DNA of 64,000 nt from Paludibacteraceae bacterium (GCA_028694915.1 JAQVJY010000004.1:80859-144858); one strand, 5' to 3'. Positions 16,795 through 25,927 are shown, counted from the stretch's first letter. Notes: a model not told the origin generated them from the letters alone. Translations and numbers: made by a program.

Positions 16795-18315
16795 ATGGAA
16801 AAATTTATATTAGTCATTTTTGGTGCCTCTGGCGATTTAGCTTGGCGTAAACTGATGCCAGCACTCTACACGCTACATCAGCAAAAGCTGTTGCCCGAAA
16901 CCTTTAAAGTGCTTGGAGTGGGACGTATGGCGATGACCGACGAGACCTTTCGTGCTAAAACCATAGATGGATTAAGTCAATTTGTCCCTAAAAGCAAATA
17001 TTCTGATGAGGACGCACGCAATTTCGCTACGAACTTACATTTTCAAAGTATGGACACGAGCGAAGTCAATGATTATGCGGAACTCAAAACGCGCCTTGAA
17101 AGCTTATCGGACAGTTTGGCGTGTGAAGCTAACTACCTTTTTTACTACGCTACACCGCCTTTGATGTACACCACCATCACACATCATTTGAAAGCGCACA
17201 ATCTCACCTGTCAGGATTCAGGTTGGAAACGGGTGATTATAGAAAAACCTTACGGACACGATTTAGCCAGTGCGCTAGAATTAACCAAAGAGTTATCGCA
17301 AGCATTTGCCGAAGATCAAATTTACCGCATCGACCATTATTTAGGCAAAGAAACTGTACAAAATATTTTAGTAACACGCTTTTCGAACAGTATTTTTGAA
17401 CCACTTTGGAATCATAATTACATCAAATATGTGGAAATTACCTCGTCCGAAGCGTTGGGCGTAGGTTCACGCGCTGGTTACTACGACACCGCTGGCGCCA
17501 TGCGTGACATGGTACAAAATCACCTGCTTCAATTGTTGGCTATTGTGGCTATGGAGCCACCAACCACCGCCGACGGTAACGCTATTCGGGACGAAATGGT
17601 GAAAGTATTCCAATCGCTACGCAAGATAAAAGAAGAAGAGGTGCCGCAATACGTGGTACGTGGTCAATATACCGAATCTCAGATTCATGGCGAAACCATT
17701 AAGGCCTATCGCCAAGAAGATGGCATTGCGCCGAACTCAAAGACAGAAACCTACATGGCCATGGCTTGTTACATCGACAATTGGCGCTGGAGCGGCGTAC
17801 CATTTTACATACGCACCGGTAAACGTCTACCCACACAAGTCACCGAAATTGTAATTCACTTCAAATCGAATCCGCATCGTATTTTTGCGCAAAAAGACGG
17901 CTTAACCGATGCTGGTAATCAGCTTATTATACGCATTCAACCCGACGAAGGTTTACTGCTAAAAATTGGGATGAAAGTGCCTGGCGCAGGATTTCAAGTG
18001 GACAAGGTCGGATTAGATTTTCACTATTCATCACTGACCGATCACTACATACCGCAGGCATACGAACGTTTGTTGTGCGACTGTATTCAGGGCGATTCCA
18101 CGCTTTTTCAACGCAATGACGCTGTAGAAGCGACGTGGAAATTTGTACAACCAATTATCGACGCATTTGCCAATCCACGTAAAAATCCAATCTATGGCTA
18201 TGCAGCAGGCACTTGGGGTCCTGAACGCGCCAACCAATTACTCGCCAAAGATGGTTTTGAGTGGCGCTATCCATGTAAAAATTTAGCCAGCGATGGCGTT
18301 TATTGTGAATTATAA
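16795..18315 (+). CDS. zwf: Glucose-6-phosphate 1-dehydrogenase
   Basis: This enzyme oxidises glucose 6-phosphate to 6-phosphoglucono-1,5-lactone, producing NADPH, the first step of the oxidative pentose phosphate pathway. The 506-residue length is normal. The N-terminal dinucleotide fold shows IFGASGDLAWRKLMPALY. IIEKPYGHDL and the active-site RIDHYLGKETVQN follow near residues 143 and 178. It is first in a zwf-pgl-gnd operon with gaps of four and five bases. Two tandem promoter elements lie directly upstream. Confidence 0.97.
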   Translation: MEKFILVIFGASGDLAWRKLMPALYTLHQQKLLPETFKVLGVGRMAMTDETFRAKTIDGLSQFVPKSKYSDEDARNFATNLHFQSMDTSEVNDYAELKTRLESLSDSLACEANYLFYYATPPLMYTTITHHLKAHNLTCQDSGWKRVIIEKPYGHDLASALELTKELSQAFAEDQIYRIDHYLGKETVQNILVTRFSNSIFEPLWNHNYIKYVEITSSEALGVGSRAGYYDTAGAMRDMVQNHLLQLLAIVAMEPPTTADGNAIRDEMVKVFQSLRKIKEEEVPQYVVRGQYTESQIHGETIKAYRQEDGIAPNSKTETYMAMACYIDNWRWSGVPFYIRTGKRLPTQVTEIVIHFKSNPHRIFAQKDGLTDAGNQLIIRIQPDEGLLLKIGMKVPGAGFQVDKVGLDFHYSSLTDHYIPQAYERLLCDCIQGDSTLFQRNDAVEATWKFVQPIIDAFANPRKNPIYGYAAGTWGPERANQLLAKDGFEWRYPCKNLASDGVYCEL

Positions 18316-18319
18316 TACG

Positions 18320-19015
18320 ATGCAAACAATCAACAAATACAAAACCGCCTCTGACGCTTGTTTTGAAGTAGCTAAACGTTTGGCAGAACTTGCCAAAACG
18401 GGCGGCAATGTAGCTCTTTCTGGTGGCGAAACGCCCAAACTGCTCTTCCGTATCATGGCAGAACAATTCAGTGATACCGATTGGAGTCGACTCAACTTCT
18501 TTTGGGGCGACGAACGCATGGTAGCGCTCGAAAATCCCGAAAGTAATTACGGCTCTTTTTTTCGTACCTTGATAAATACGAAACTCATCGACCAACAACA
18601 GGTCTTCCCGATTACCTATTTTGCTAACGAAGAAAAATCGTTAAACGATTATCGATTAAAACTCCAAGAAAAAATACCATTTCACAACGGTTTTCCGGAA
18701 TTTGACGTGATTATTTTAGGACTTGGCGAAGATGGGCACGTCGCTTCCATCTTTCCGAACAATTTGGAATCGTTTACTACCTCTGAAATCGCAGAAATCG
18801 TAGTGCATCCACACGGACAACAACGACGCGTCACACTCACAGGCAGTACACTCAACGCAGCTAAAAACCTGTTTTTTCTAACCACAGGCGTTAGTAAAAG
18901 TCACATTATAAACGAAGTTATTACCCATAAAAACAAGGCGCTGCCAGCCACGTTGGTGAATAAACCCGCGAATATCACGTGGTTTATTGACGAAGCGGCA
19001 GCCTCAAAATTATAA
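18320..19015 (+). CDS. pgl: 6-phosphogluconolactonase
   Basis: This cytoplasmic enzyme hydrolyses the lactone made by Zwf to 6-phosphogluconate. A frame starting nine codons earlier overlaps the end of zwf. The ATG at 18320, four bases after the zwf stop, gives the normal N-terminus MQTINKYKTA and about 231 residues. Family motifs are VALSGGETPKLLF, FFWGDERMV with PESNYG, and ILGLGEDGHVASIFP. It lies between zwf and gnd, which confirms the pathway. Confidence 0.95.
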   Translation: MQTINKYKTASDACFEVAKRLAELAKTGGNVALSGGETPKLLFRIMAEQFSDTDWSRLNFFWGDERMVALENPESNYGSFFRTLINTKLIDQQQVFPITYFANEEKSLNDYRLKLQEKIPFHNGFPEFDVIILGLGEDGHVASIFPNNLESFTTSEIAEIVVHPHGQQRRVTLTGSTLNAAKNLFFLTTGVSKSHIINEVITHKNKALPATLVNKPANITWFIDEAAASKL

Positions 19016-19020
19016 AAATT

Positions 19021-20460
19021 ATGAAACAAGACATTGGAGTTATAGGACTCGCCGTGATGGGCGAAAATCTCGCACTCAATATCGAAAGTCGAGGTTATAA
19101 CGTGTCGGTGTACAACCGTAGTGCCGACAAAACTACTAAATTTATGGAAGGACGAGCCGCTGGAAAACAGTTTCACGGAGCTCTGTCCATCGCCGATTTT
19201 TGTGAATCGTTGAGCGTTCCACGCAAAATTATATTGATGGTAAAAGCTGGCGAAGCCGTAGATAAAACCATCGAAGCGTTACTGCCGCACCTCACAGCAA
19301 ACGACATTGTGATTGACGGAGGCAACAGCAACTACGAAGATACCGAACGTCGTCTGACTACATTAGCCGAACACCACATTTTATTTGTTGGTAGTGGAAT
19401 TTCAGGCGGCGAACTTGGTGCGCTTCACGGCCCATCGATGATGCCAGGCGGTGCGCACGCAGCTTGGCCACACATCAAACCGATATTCGAAGCGATTACA
19501 GCCAAAGTGGGCAATAACCAAGAACCATGTTGCACATGGGTAGGAAATGGTGGCGCGGGCCATTTTGTAAAAATGGTACACAATGGCATCGAATATGGCG
19601 ATATGCAAGTAATTTGCGAAGGTTACGACGTCGCCAAACGGTTATTACAATTGGATAATAAAACCATTGCCAAAGCGTTTGCCGATTGGAACGAACAACG
19701 CTTGCAAAGCTATTTGATGGAAATTACAGCCGCTATTTTGCGCTACGAAGAAAACGGACAATCAGTACTGGACGTGATTTTGGATACCGCTGGACAAAAA
19801 GGAACTGGCAAATGGACATCCATCAATGCGTTGAACGAAAGTATTCCGCTCAATTTAATTACCGAATCCGTTTTTTCACGATTTATTTCGGCACAAAAAG
19901 AGTTGCGCACATTGTTGCACCAGAATTATCCACAGCCTGCTGTAAACAAAGCGATAAACTGCCAACTACACGATATTGAAGGCGCCATGTACGCTTCCAA
20001 ACTCATTTCGTATGCGCAAGGATTTGAACTCATTGCCACCAAATCGACCGACAAACAATGGGGCATAAATTTAGCCGCCATTGCTAAAATTTGGCGCGGC
20101 GGTTGCATCATCCGTTCCACGTTTTTGGATAATATTGCAGCAGCTTACGAACACGAAACCATTGACACCTTGTTGGCATCCAACTTTTACAAACACGTGT
20201 TGCCCGAAGCCATTGCATCGCTACGTAACGTGGTAGCAGCGGCGGCGCTCAACGGCATTCCGGTACCAGCTATGAGTGCCGCGTTAGCTTATTACGACGC
20301 CATGCGCACCGACCAATTGCCAGCCAACTTGCTACAAGCACAACGCGACTATTTCGGCGCACACACCTATGAGCGAACGGACAAACCGCGTGGCGAGTTT
20401 TTCCACACCAACTGGACAGGCGAAGGTGGTGATACCATTTCGACCACCTACAATAACTAA
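19021..20460 (+). CDS. gnd: 6-phosphogluconate dehydrogenase, decarboxylating
   Basis: Gnd oxidatively decarboxylates 6-phosphogluconate to ribulose 5-phosphate with reduction of NADP. The 479-residue length matches the long form. The N-terminal Rossmann motif is GLAVMGENLALNIESRGY, followed by DGGNSNYEDTERR, SGISGGELGALHGPSMMPGG and the catalytic HNGIEYGDMQ. It starts five bases after pgl, ends six bases before a terminator and closes the operon. Confidence 0.97.
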   Translation: MKQDIGVIGLAVMGENLALNIESRGYNVSVYNRSADKTTKFMEGRAAGKQFHGALSIADFCESLSVPRKIILMVKAGEAVDKTIEALLPHLTANDIVIDGGNSNYEDTERRLTTLAEHHILFVGSGISGGELGALHGPSMMPGGAHAAWPHIKPIFEAITAKVGNNQEPCCTWVGNGGAGHFVKMVHNGIEYGDMQVICEGYDVAKRLLQLDNKTIAKAFADWNEQRLQSYLMEITAAILRYEENGQSVLDVILDTAGQKGTGKWTSINALNESIPLNLITESVFSRFISAQKELRTLLHQNYPQPAVNKAINCQLHDIEGAMYASKLISYAQGFELIATKSTDKQWGINLAAIAKIWRGGCIIRSTFLDNIAAAYEHETIDTLLASNFYKHVLPEAIASLRNVVAAAALNGIPVPAMSAALAYYDAMRTDQLPANLLQAQRDYFGAHTYERTDKPRGEFFHTNWTGEGGDTISTTYNN

Positions 20461-20465
20461 AACCC

Positions 20466-20498
20466 AAAGCGATGAACCAAAAAATCATCGCTTTTTTT
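20466..20498 (+). terminator. Intrinsic terminator of the zwf-pgl-gnd operon
   Basis: The stem AAAGCGATGA/TCATCGCTTT with a nine-base loop is followed by a run of T. Confidence 0.85.
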
Positions 20499-20533
20499 AC
20501 GTCTATTTGGTTGATTATTATATATTTTTAAGT

Positions 20534-20541
20534 TACATTTG
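20534..20541 (+). promoter_or_regulatory. Promoter -7 element and structured leader of the 20626 gene
   Basis: TACATTTG fits the consensus. The leader of about 80 bases contains a hairpin, TTAGCAC (20550-20556) with GTGCTAA (20566-20572). The rest of the leader is AT-rich without other structure. Confidence 0.5.
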
Positions 20542-20625
20542 CAGGTGTTTTAGCACTTGTCTTATGTGCTAAGAAATTAAAGATTAACAAAACAAATAGA
20601 CAAATTAATAAATACATAATAATAT

Positions 20626-21795
20626 ATGAAACGAATAAGCCTTCTTGCCATTATCTGTACATTAACTAGTTTAACACTTGCTCAAAATTTTGATAATTTA
20701 ATGAGCAAAAAGCAAATAGACTGTCGTGATATTTCTTATAATAGCAGTATCTATTTTATCAAATATATGCAAGAGAACAAACTTGATTCTGCGAAGGCGT
20801 TGCTGCAATATTGGGAGAACAAATGCGGTGCTAGAGAGCCTATTTATAGAGCAAAAATATTATTAGCGTTAATACAAAATGAATATAATGATACTCTATT
20901 ACAAAAAGGCATACTGAATAACATTTTTAACTATCAAAGTCGCATGGATATGATAAAACACTCAAATTATTATCCCTACGACATGTACACTACTTATTTT
21001 GGTTTTATACCACCAGGACAAGAATTTGATAAATACACGCAGCATATAGCAAAATCGTTAATGCAAAGATATAAACCAGATCAGACAGAATATTTATTAA
21101 CCGAATTCTATGGAGAGAACTGTGATACTTTATTGTATAAACTTCAGACAAACTCTTATCATCAATCGGCACTTACAGAAGAATACGGGAATACATTAAA
21201 ACATTATCTTGATCTGCCCGAATACCACATGTCATGGATTACGGGTATGTGGATACCAACTGGAAAATTAAACAAACTCGGGATTCACCCAGAACTTGGA
21301 TTTCAAATGGGAGTGAAGTATAAAAAAATGAATTATGATATCATAATGGCAATCAAATTCCTTAATTCTCCTAATGCATATTATGCAAGACGCACAAACT
21401 CTGATAATTCACTTGAATTAACTAATCATTTTTTAGGTGGACATATTGGCATTGACGTCGGTCGAGATTTATATACCAATAATGGGCATGAATTTCAACT
21501 AGTTGGGGGTATTGCTTACGACGGATTTGATGCATTAGAAGAAGATAAAGATCGAAATTTAAACGGAGAATCAATTTCGACATATAATTTTAATATTGGA
21601 TTAGGTTATAGATATTATATTACAAATACCTTTTACCTCGGATTAAGAGCTAAATATAATGTCGTGGATTATTCATTAAATAATGTCATTGATTTCACAG
21701 GCAATCCTGTTACCATTCAATTTATAATTGGAGGCTTAGAAAATGCGCTAAAACATGATAATTTAAAAGCTTTAGGCTATAAAGTGAGAAAATAA
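20626..21795 (+). CDS. Hypothetical secreted protein, possible outer-membrane barrel
   Basis: This 389-residue protein has a signal peptide (MKRISLLAIICTLTSLTLAQ). Its first half is Tyr/Asn/Lys-rich and looks alpha-helical, with cysteines near residues 33, 69, 70 and 164. The second half has alternating hydrophobic strands (GFQMGVKYKKMNYDIIMAI, FNIGLGYRYYITNTFYLGL) as in small outer-membrane barrels. I do not recognise the family. The coding sequence is richer in A/T and in AGA/ATA codons than its neighbours, which may point to later acquisition. It has its own promoter and stands alone. Confidence 0.65.
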   Translation: MKRISLLAIICTLTSLTLAQNFDNLMSKKQIDCRDISYNSSIYFIKYMQENKLDSAKALLQYWENKCGAREPIYRAKILLALIQNEYNDTLLQKGILNNIFNYQSRMDMIKHSNYYPYDMYTTYFGFIPPGQEFDKYTQHIAKSLMQRYKPDQTEYLLTEFYGENCDTLLYKLQTNSYHQSALTEEYGNTLKHYLDLPEYHMSWITGMWIPTGKLNKLGIHPELGFQMGVKYKKMNYDIIMAIKFLNSPNAYYARRTNSDNSLELTNHFLGGHIGIDVGRDLYTNNGHEFQLVGGIAYDGFDALEEDKDRNLNGESISTYNFNIGLGYRYYITNTFYLGLRAKYNVVDYSLNNVIDFTGNPVTIQFIIGGLENALKHDNLKALGYKVRK

Positions 21796-21944
21796 AACAG
21801 ATATGAAGTCGTAGATATTTCTTAACTATGGCTAAAATTATTCCCTATTGTGGACTAAACAAATCAAAAAAACAACGCAATTATTTGGTAGTTTCAAAAA
21901 AAAGAATTTTCTTTGCACAAAATAATACAACAAGGTAGTATATT

Positions 21945-22358
21945 ATGAAATTATCAAAAACATCGGAATACGCTCTACGAATATTGATCTATATGGCGAA
22001 AAAGCCAGCCGACTTATATACCGCCAAATATTTAATAGAACAGTTGCATGTTTCGGATAAATACTTGCGTCGGTTGATGACTGAATTATCGAAAGCTGGT
22101 TTTATTAAAAGTACACAAGGTCGTGATGGCGGTTACACGTTTGCTAAACCAATTAATGAGATTTCGTTGTACGACATTATCGACTCCGTTGAAAGCATGG
22201 ATAAACTAAACGATTGCGTGTTGGGATTCAACGAATGCTCGTGTACGAACCCTTGCGCCATGCACGATGAATGGTTGGTTATTCGTCAAAAATTGAACAA
22301 AATATTCCACGAAACCAAGTTGTCGGATTTAGATTTTGAGCACGTATTGCGCTATTAA
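21945..22358 (+). CDS. Rrf2-family Fe-S transcriptional regulator (NsrR/IscR-like)
   Basis: This 137-residue protein has an Rrf2 winged helix (MKLSKTSEYALRILIYMA; VSDKYLRRLMTELSKAGFI; STQGRDGGYTFAKP). It has cysteines at 91, 98, 100 and 104. The spacing C91-x6-C98-x5-C104 is compatible with the three-Cys cluster site of NsrR and IscR. Such regulators sense nitric oxide or Fe-S status. The five genes that follow encode hemerythrin-type and Fe-S repair proteins, so a nitric-oxide-responsive role is the best reading. The promoter is imperfect (TTTCTTTG at 21908-21915). The motif GTAGTATATTA overlaps its start codon and recurs before the next gene, which may mark autoregulation. Confidence 0.87.
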   Translation: MKLSKTSEYALRILIYMAKKPADLYTAKYLIEQLHVSDKYLRRLMTELSKAGFIKSTQGRDGGYTFAKPINEISLYDIIDSVESMDKLNDCVLGFNECSCTNPCAMHDEWLVIRQKLNKIFHETKLSDLDFEHVLRY

Positions 22359-22372
22359 TTTTTTTTACCAAT

Positions 22373-22398
22373 AAATACTACTTATTTGTAGCATATTA
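22373..22398 (+). promoter_or_regulatory. Candidate operator upstream of the cupin gene
   Basis: The sequence holds CTAC-TTATTT-GTAG, a short dyad, followed by GTAGCATATTA (22388-22398). A near copy, GTAGTATATTA, lies at 21935-21945 over the Rrf2 start. The shared motif GTAGYATATTA before two neighbouring genes suggests a common binding site, perhaps for the Rrf2 protein itself. Confidence 0.35.
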
Positions 22399-22425
22399 AA
22401 AACATCCAAATATAAAAAAACAAGT

Positions 22426-22788
22426 ATGAAAACAATCACTTATAACCAGTTAGAAACAACACAAAATCCACACGGTGTGGAGGCACGTAAATTACACGGA
22501 AACGACGATGTACAAGTAGTGCATATACGTTTAAAACCAGGCGAAAGTTTGAAAAAACATACGACTGCTGTCAACGTTTTTTTCTACGTATTAGAAGGCG
22601 AAGGAGTGATTGAAATAGGCGACGAGAAACAAACCGTCACGAAAGATTGGTTGATTGATAGTCCAAAAAACATTCCACATGCAGTATACAACGACAGCTC
22701 AGCCGATTTCCGCGTATTAGTGGTAAAAACGCCAGCTCCCACGGCCAATCAAACTAAACAAGCTATAACAAACCTATTAAAACAGTAA
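22426..22788 (+). CDS. Cupin-domain protein
   Basis: This 120-residue single-domain cupin has the first motif with RLKPGESLKKHTTAVNVFFYVLEGEG (in parts: PGESLKKHTT, then FYVLEGEG). The second motif is IDSPKNIPHAVYNDS. Metal-binding histidines are reduced: one in motif 1 and one in motif 2. The metal may therefore be bound differently or be absent. It is the first structural gene after the Rrf2 regulator and is followed at five bases by a hemerythrin. Cupins often occur with hemerythrin proteins in anaerobes, where they may store or sense iron or oxygen species. The function here is unknown. Confidence 0.8.
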   Translation: MKTITYNQLETTQNPHGVEARKLHGNDDVQVVHIRLKPGESLKKHTTAVNVFFYVLEGEGVIEIGDEKQTVTKDWLIDSPKNIPHAVYNDSSADFRVLVVKTPAPTANQTKQAITNLLKQ

Positions 22789-22793
22789 CTCAT

Positions 22794-23342
22794 ATGAAAG
22801 CTATCAACATGTTGGTTGTTGAGCACGACCATATTCTAAAAATGATTGCCGTCACGCGGCAGTTACTAGCCAACAAGGCGACACTCAATATCGACCACGT
22901 TGAAAAAATCGTCGATTTCATTAAAAATTTTGCCGATAAATACCACCATCTAAAAGAAGAAGATGTGCTGTTTATGGAGATGGAAAAACACGGTATGCAA
23001 CGCGAAAGTGGCCCAATAGCGGTGATGTTGCACGAACACAACCTAGGCAGAGGCTATATCAAACAGGTTGAAGAAGGAATTGCCCAATGGAAATCAGGCA
23101 ATCACAAGGCTGTCAATCACATAGCCGATAATTTACTAAATTACTGCAATTTACTTACCAATCACATCGACAAAGAAAACCGTATACTCTACCCCATGGC
23201 CGAAAAAATACTACCAAAAATAGTATTGGAATCCATGTCGGTAGATTTTGAAACCACCAACAAAACAACTGTCGATAACGAATACACCGACAAATACTTA
23301 AAAATGGTGGAACAGTTAAGCAGCCTCTATTTAAATAATTAA
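22794..23342 (+). CDS. Hemerythrin-domain protein
   Basis: This 182-residue four-helix-bundle protein keeps the di-iron ligand pattern: EHDH near residue 10, YHHLKEEDVLF near 44, HEHNLGR near 82 and HIDKENRILYP near 123. Hemerythrin-like proteins bind oxygen, nitric oxide or iron and often protect anaerobes. Two further hemerythrin-type proteins follow in the same orientation, so three paralogous folds occur in a row. The gene lies five bases after the cupin gene and fifteen before the Ric homologue. It is cytoplasmic, as no signal is present. Confidence 0.9.
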   Translation: MKAINMLVVEHDHILKMIAVTRQLLANKATLNIDHVEKIVDFIKNFADKYHHLKEEDVLFMEMEKHGMQRESGPIAVMLHEHNLGRGYIKQVEEGIAQWKSGNHKAVNHIADNLLNYCNLLTNHIDKENRILYPMAEKILPKIVLESMSVDFETTNKTTVDNEYTDKYLKMVEQLSSLYLNN

Positions 23343-23357
23343 TAAAACAACATAACA

Positions 23358-24053
23358 ATGAAAACGTACAAACAAAGTAGAATTGGCGACCTAGTAACGG
23401 AAGATTTTAGAGCCGCCGAAGTATTCAAAAAAGCAGGTATTGATTTTTGCTGCGGTGGCAATCAAAGTTTAGAAGAAGCCTGTCGCGAAAAGCAATTAGA
23501 TATTGAAAAACTCGAAACAGAACTAGCACAATTGTCCGTTTCAGGTCCTGACACTGGGCATAAATTCAACGAGTGGAATTTAGATTTTCTGTGTGATTAT
23601 ATTATGAATACGCACCATAAAACGGTATTACATCTGCTTCCAGAGTTGACTTTTTACACACAAAAAATTGCCGAAGTACATGGGGCTAATCACCCAGAAT
23701 TACTACAAATAGCCGATTTATTCACTCAAATTGACATCGAACTTCGTCAACATTTGAAAAACGAAGAAGAAGTATTGTTTCCAGCCATTAAAGCGGTTTT
23801 GCATACCACTTCAGAAACTTCCAAAGCTACCATTATTAGTGAAATTACGCGCATGACTGGCGAACACGAATTTGCTGGCGGTGCTATGGACAAAATAAAT
23901 GTATTGAGCCATGGTTACGTGGTGCCAGCCGATGGTTGCAACACCTACCAAGTTGCCTACAAACTACTCGAACAGTTTGAAGACGACTTACATATTCATG
24001 TGCATTTGGAAAACAACATTCTATATCCAAAAGCTCTGAAATTAGCCATTTAA
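23358..24053 (+). CDS. ric: Iron-sulfur cluster repair di-iron protein (Ric/YtfE/ScdA)
   Basis: This 231-residue protein starts with the DUF542 domain (residues 1-55), including the signature GIDFCCGGNQSLEEAC. A hemerythrin-like di-iron domain follows, with HHKTVLHLLPEL, HLKNEEEVLFP, GEHEFAGG and HVHLENNILYP. Ric proteins restore Fe-S clusters damaged by nitric oxide or oxidants and are classic members of NsrR-type regulons. Its place in the Rrf2-led cluster fits that role. The length matches E. coli YtfE (about 220). Confidence 0.93.
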   Translation: MKTYKQSRIGDLVTEDFRAAEVFKKAGIDFCCGGNQSLEEACREKQLDIEKLETELAQLSVSGPDTGHKFNEWNLDFLCDYIMNTHHKTVLHLLPELTFYTQKIAEVHGANHPELLQIADLFTQIDIELRQHLKNEEEVLFPAIKAVLHTTSETSKATIISEITRMTGEHEFAGGAMDKINVLSHGYVVPADGCNTYQVAYKLLEQFEDDLHIHVHLENNILYPKALKLAI

Positions 24054-24074
24054 CAAATTATAAACAAACATATT

Positions 24075-25310
24075 ATGAGCGAATTAATCAACAATTCTCA
24101 AAGTAGAAAAGATAAACTCAAAGCGTTGATTCTAAAACTTCACCACGGTGGAACTCAAGAATCGGTACGCAACGAACTACTGCTTTCACTCAGCCAAATA
24201 CCTTACGGCGAAGTGGTAGAAGTGGAACAAGAACTGATTGGAGAAGGTTTACCCGAAGAGGAAATTATGAATTTATGCGATGCGCATTCAGCCGTGCTTG
24301 AGGGACGCGTGGACTTATCGGTACTAAAACCAATTCCTGATGGTCATCCAGTAGATGTCTTTCGCAAAGAAAACCAAGAAATACGTAACGTGGTAAATGC
24401 CATTTCTACGCTTATTGGTAATATGGTAGAACAAACGGACAGCGTTCTGACAGAAAACATCATCAAACTACGCGGTTTGTTCAACAATTTGTACGACGTA
24501 GATAAACATTATCAGCGCAAAGAATATTTATTATTTCCTTATCTCGAAAAATTGGAAATAACTGGCCCGCCTAAAGTTATGTGGGGCAAACAGGATGAAA
24601 TACGCGAACAAATCAAAGGCAGTATCGACGTGCTTCAAGTAGAAACGATGACGCCAGAAGAATTTAAAGCGGCTGCCGAAATGGTTTTAAAACCAGCCGC
24701 CAAAGGTGCTTGGGATATGATTACCAAAGAAGAGGAAATTCTATTCCCGATGGCACTCGACGCCATTACCGAAGCTCAATGGTACGAAATAAGCAAACAA
24801 TCCATCGAAATTGGTTTCTGCTTATACGATCCACAAATAGAATGGCACCCTGAATGGGTGGTGAAACAATCGATTAATGAATCACAAAAAAGCGGTAGTC
24901 ACATACAATTGCCCAGTGGTAGCTTTTCAGCCGAAGAGATTATGGCCATTCTAAATACGTTGCCAGTGGACATTACCTTTGTGGATAAAGACGACAAGGT
25001 AAAATATTTCTCGCAAAGTGCCGAACGCATTTTTCAACGTAATCGGGCGATACTCAATCGCGATGTACGCCACTGTCATCCGCCAGCAAGTGCGCATATC
25101 GTGGATAAAATTATCAACGATTTCAAAACTGGTCGTGAGTCGCGCGCTCCATTCTGGATAAACATGGGCGGCAAACTTATTCACATCGAATATTTTGCAC
25201 TCCGCAATGAACAAGGCGACTATTTGGGCACGTTAGAAGTGTCGCACAACGTACAGCCTTACCGCGATTTGACTGGAGAACAACGTATTTTGTCTTATTC
25301 AAAACACTAA
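24075..25310 (+). CDS. DUF438-hemerythrin-PAS protein
   Basis: This 411-residue three-part protein has DUF438 at residues 12-85 (LILKLHHGGTQESV, GEGLPEEEIMNLCDAHSAV). A hemerythrin-like domain spans about 95-260 (DVFRKENQEIRNV, HYQRKEYLLFPYLE, EEEILFPMAL). A PAS domain spans 290-400 (VDITFVDKDDKVKYFSQSAERIF). The family is widespread in anaerobes. A sensor of redox or nitric oxide state is likely, since a di-iron domain is joined to a PAS ligand-binding domain, but no output domain is present. It lies 21 bases after ric and three before the next gene. Confidence 0.88.
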   Translation: MSELINNSQSRKDKLKALILKLHHGGTQESVRNELLLSLSQIPYGEVVEVEQELIGEGLPEEEIMNLCDAHSAVLEGRVDLSVLKPIPDGHPVDVFRKENQEIRNVVNAISTLIGNMVEQTDSVLTENIIKLRGLFNNLYDVDKHYQRKEYLLFPYLEKLEITGPPKVMWGKQDEIREQIKGSIDVLQVETMTPEEFKAAAEMVLKPAAKGAWDMITKEEEILFPMALDAITEAQWYEISKQSIEIGFCLYDPQIEWHPEWVVKQSINESQKSGSHIQLPSGSFSAEEIMAILNTLPVDITFVDKDDKVKYFSQSAERIFQRNRAILNRDVRHCHPPASAHIVDKIINDFKTGRESRAPFWINMGGKLIHIEYFALRNEQGDYLGTLEVSHNVQPYRDLTGEQRILSYSKH

Positions 25311-25313
25311 ATT

Positions 25314-25832
25314 ATGGAATCACCAAAACTGATTATCAGCCCTAAAACAAAAGTACTCCAACTATTGGAGGCATACCCAGCACTCGAGGACCTATTAATA
25401 GATTATGTACCGGCTTTTAAGAAATTAAAAAATCCAGTGCTTCGCAACACCGTTGCCAAAATTGCCACGCTACAACAAGCGGCCGCCATTGGTCATGTGA
25501 AAGTAGAAGAACTTATTAATCTATTTCGAAAAGAAGTAGGACAAGACGCCATTGAGGTAGCAGACAATGTAACACTCAACACCACAAAACCTGATTGGTA
25601 CGACGAACACCGCATTATGAATTCGCTCGATATTAGAGCTTTATTAAACGCTGGCGAGCATCCAGTGAATCAAGTGATAGCGGACTTAAATAAATTAAAA
25701 ACAGATGATATCTATCAAGTGATTGCACCGTTTATTCCCGCTCCACTTATCGACAAAGCCACGAGCCTAAACATAGCTCATTGGATAGATAAAAAAGGGG
25801 AAGAATTATACCACGTCTATTTTCGACGCTAA
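25314..25832 (+). CDS. DUF1858/DUF2249-type protein
   Basis: This is a 172-residue protein. Residues 5-65 match the DUF1858 pattern (ISPKTKVLQLLEAYPALEDLLIDYVPAFKKLKNP, in parts: KVLQLLEAYPALEDLLI, then PAFKKLKNP). Residues 105-172 resemble DUF2249 (SLDIRALLNAGEHPVNQVI, ELYHVYF). Both small domains accompany hemerythrin and Ric proteins in other anaerobes. The gene begins three bases after the DUF438 gene and ends before a bidirectional terminator, closing the cluster. The precise activity is unknown. Confidence 0.8.
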   Translation: MESPKLIISPKTKVLQLLEAYPALEDLLIDYVPAFKKLKNPVLRNTVAKIATLQQAAAIGHVKVEELINLFRKEVGQDAIEVADNVTLNTTKPDWYDEHRIMNSLDIRALLNAGEHPVNQVIADLNKLKTDDIYQVIAPFIPAPLIDKATSLNIAHWIDKKGEELYHVYFRR

Positions 25833-25867
25833 ATAATCACCGAGAGTTTGGGTTGAATATGGCCAAC

Positions 25868-25905
25868 AAAAATCCCCACTGAAACAATTGCAGTGGGGAT
25901 TTTTT
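25868..25905. terminator. Bidirectional intrinsic terminator
   Basis: The stem AATCCCCACTG/CAGTGGGGATT with a nine-base loop is flanked by A and T runs. It separates the hemerythrin cluster from the convergent GGGtGRT gene. Confidence 0.88.
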
Positions 25906-25927
25906 ATCATCAACCGAAGAACGGTTT

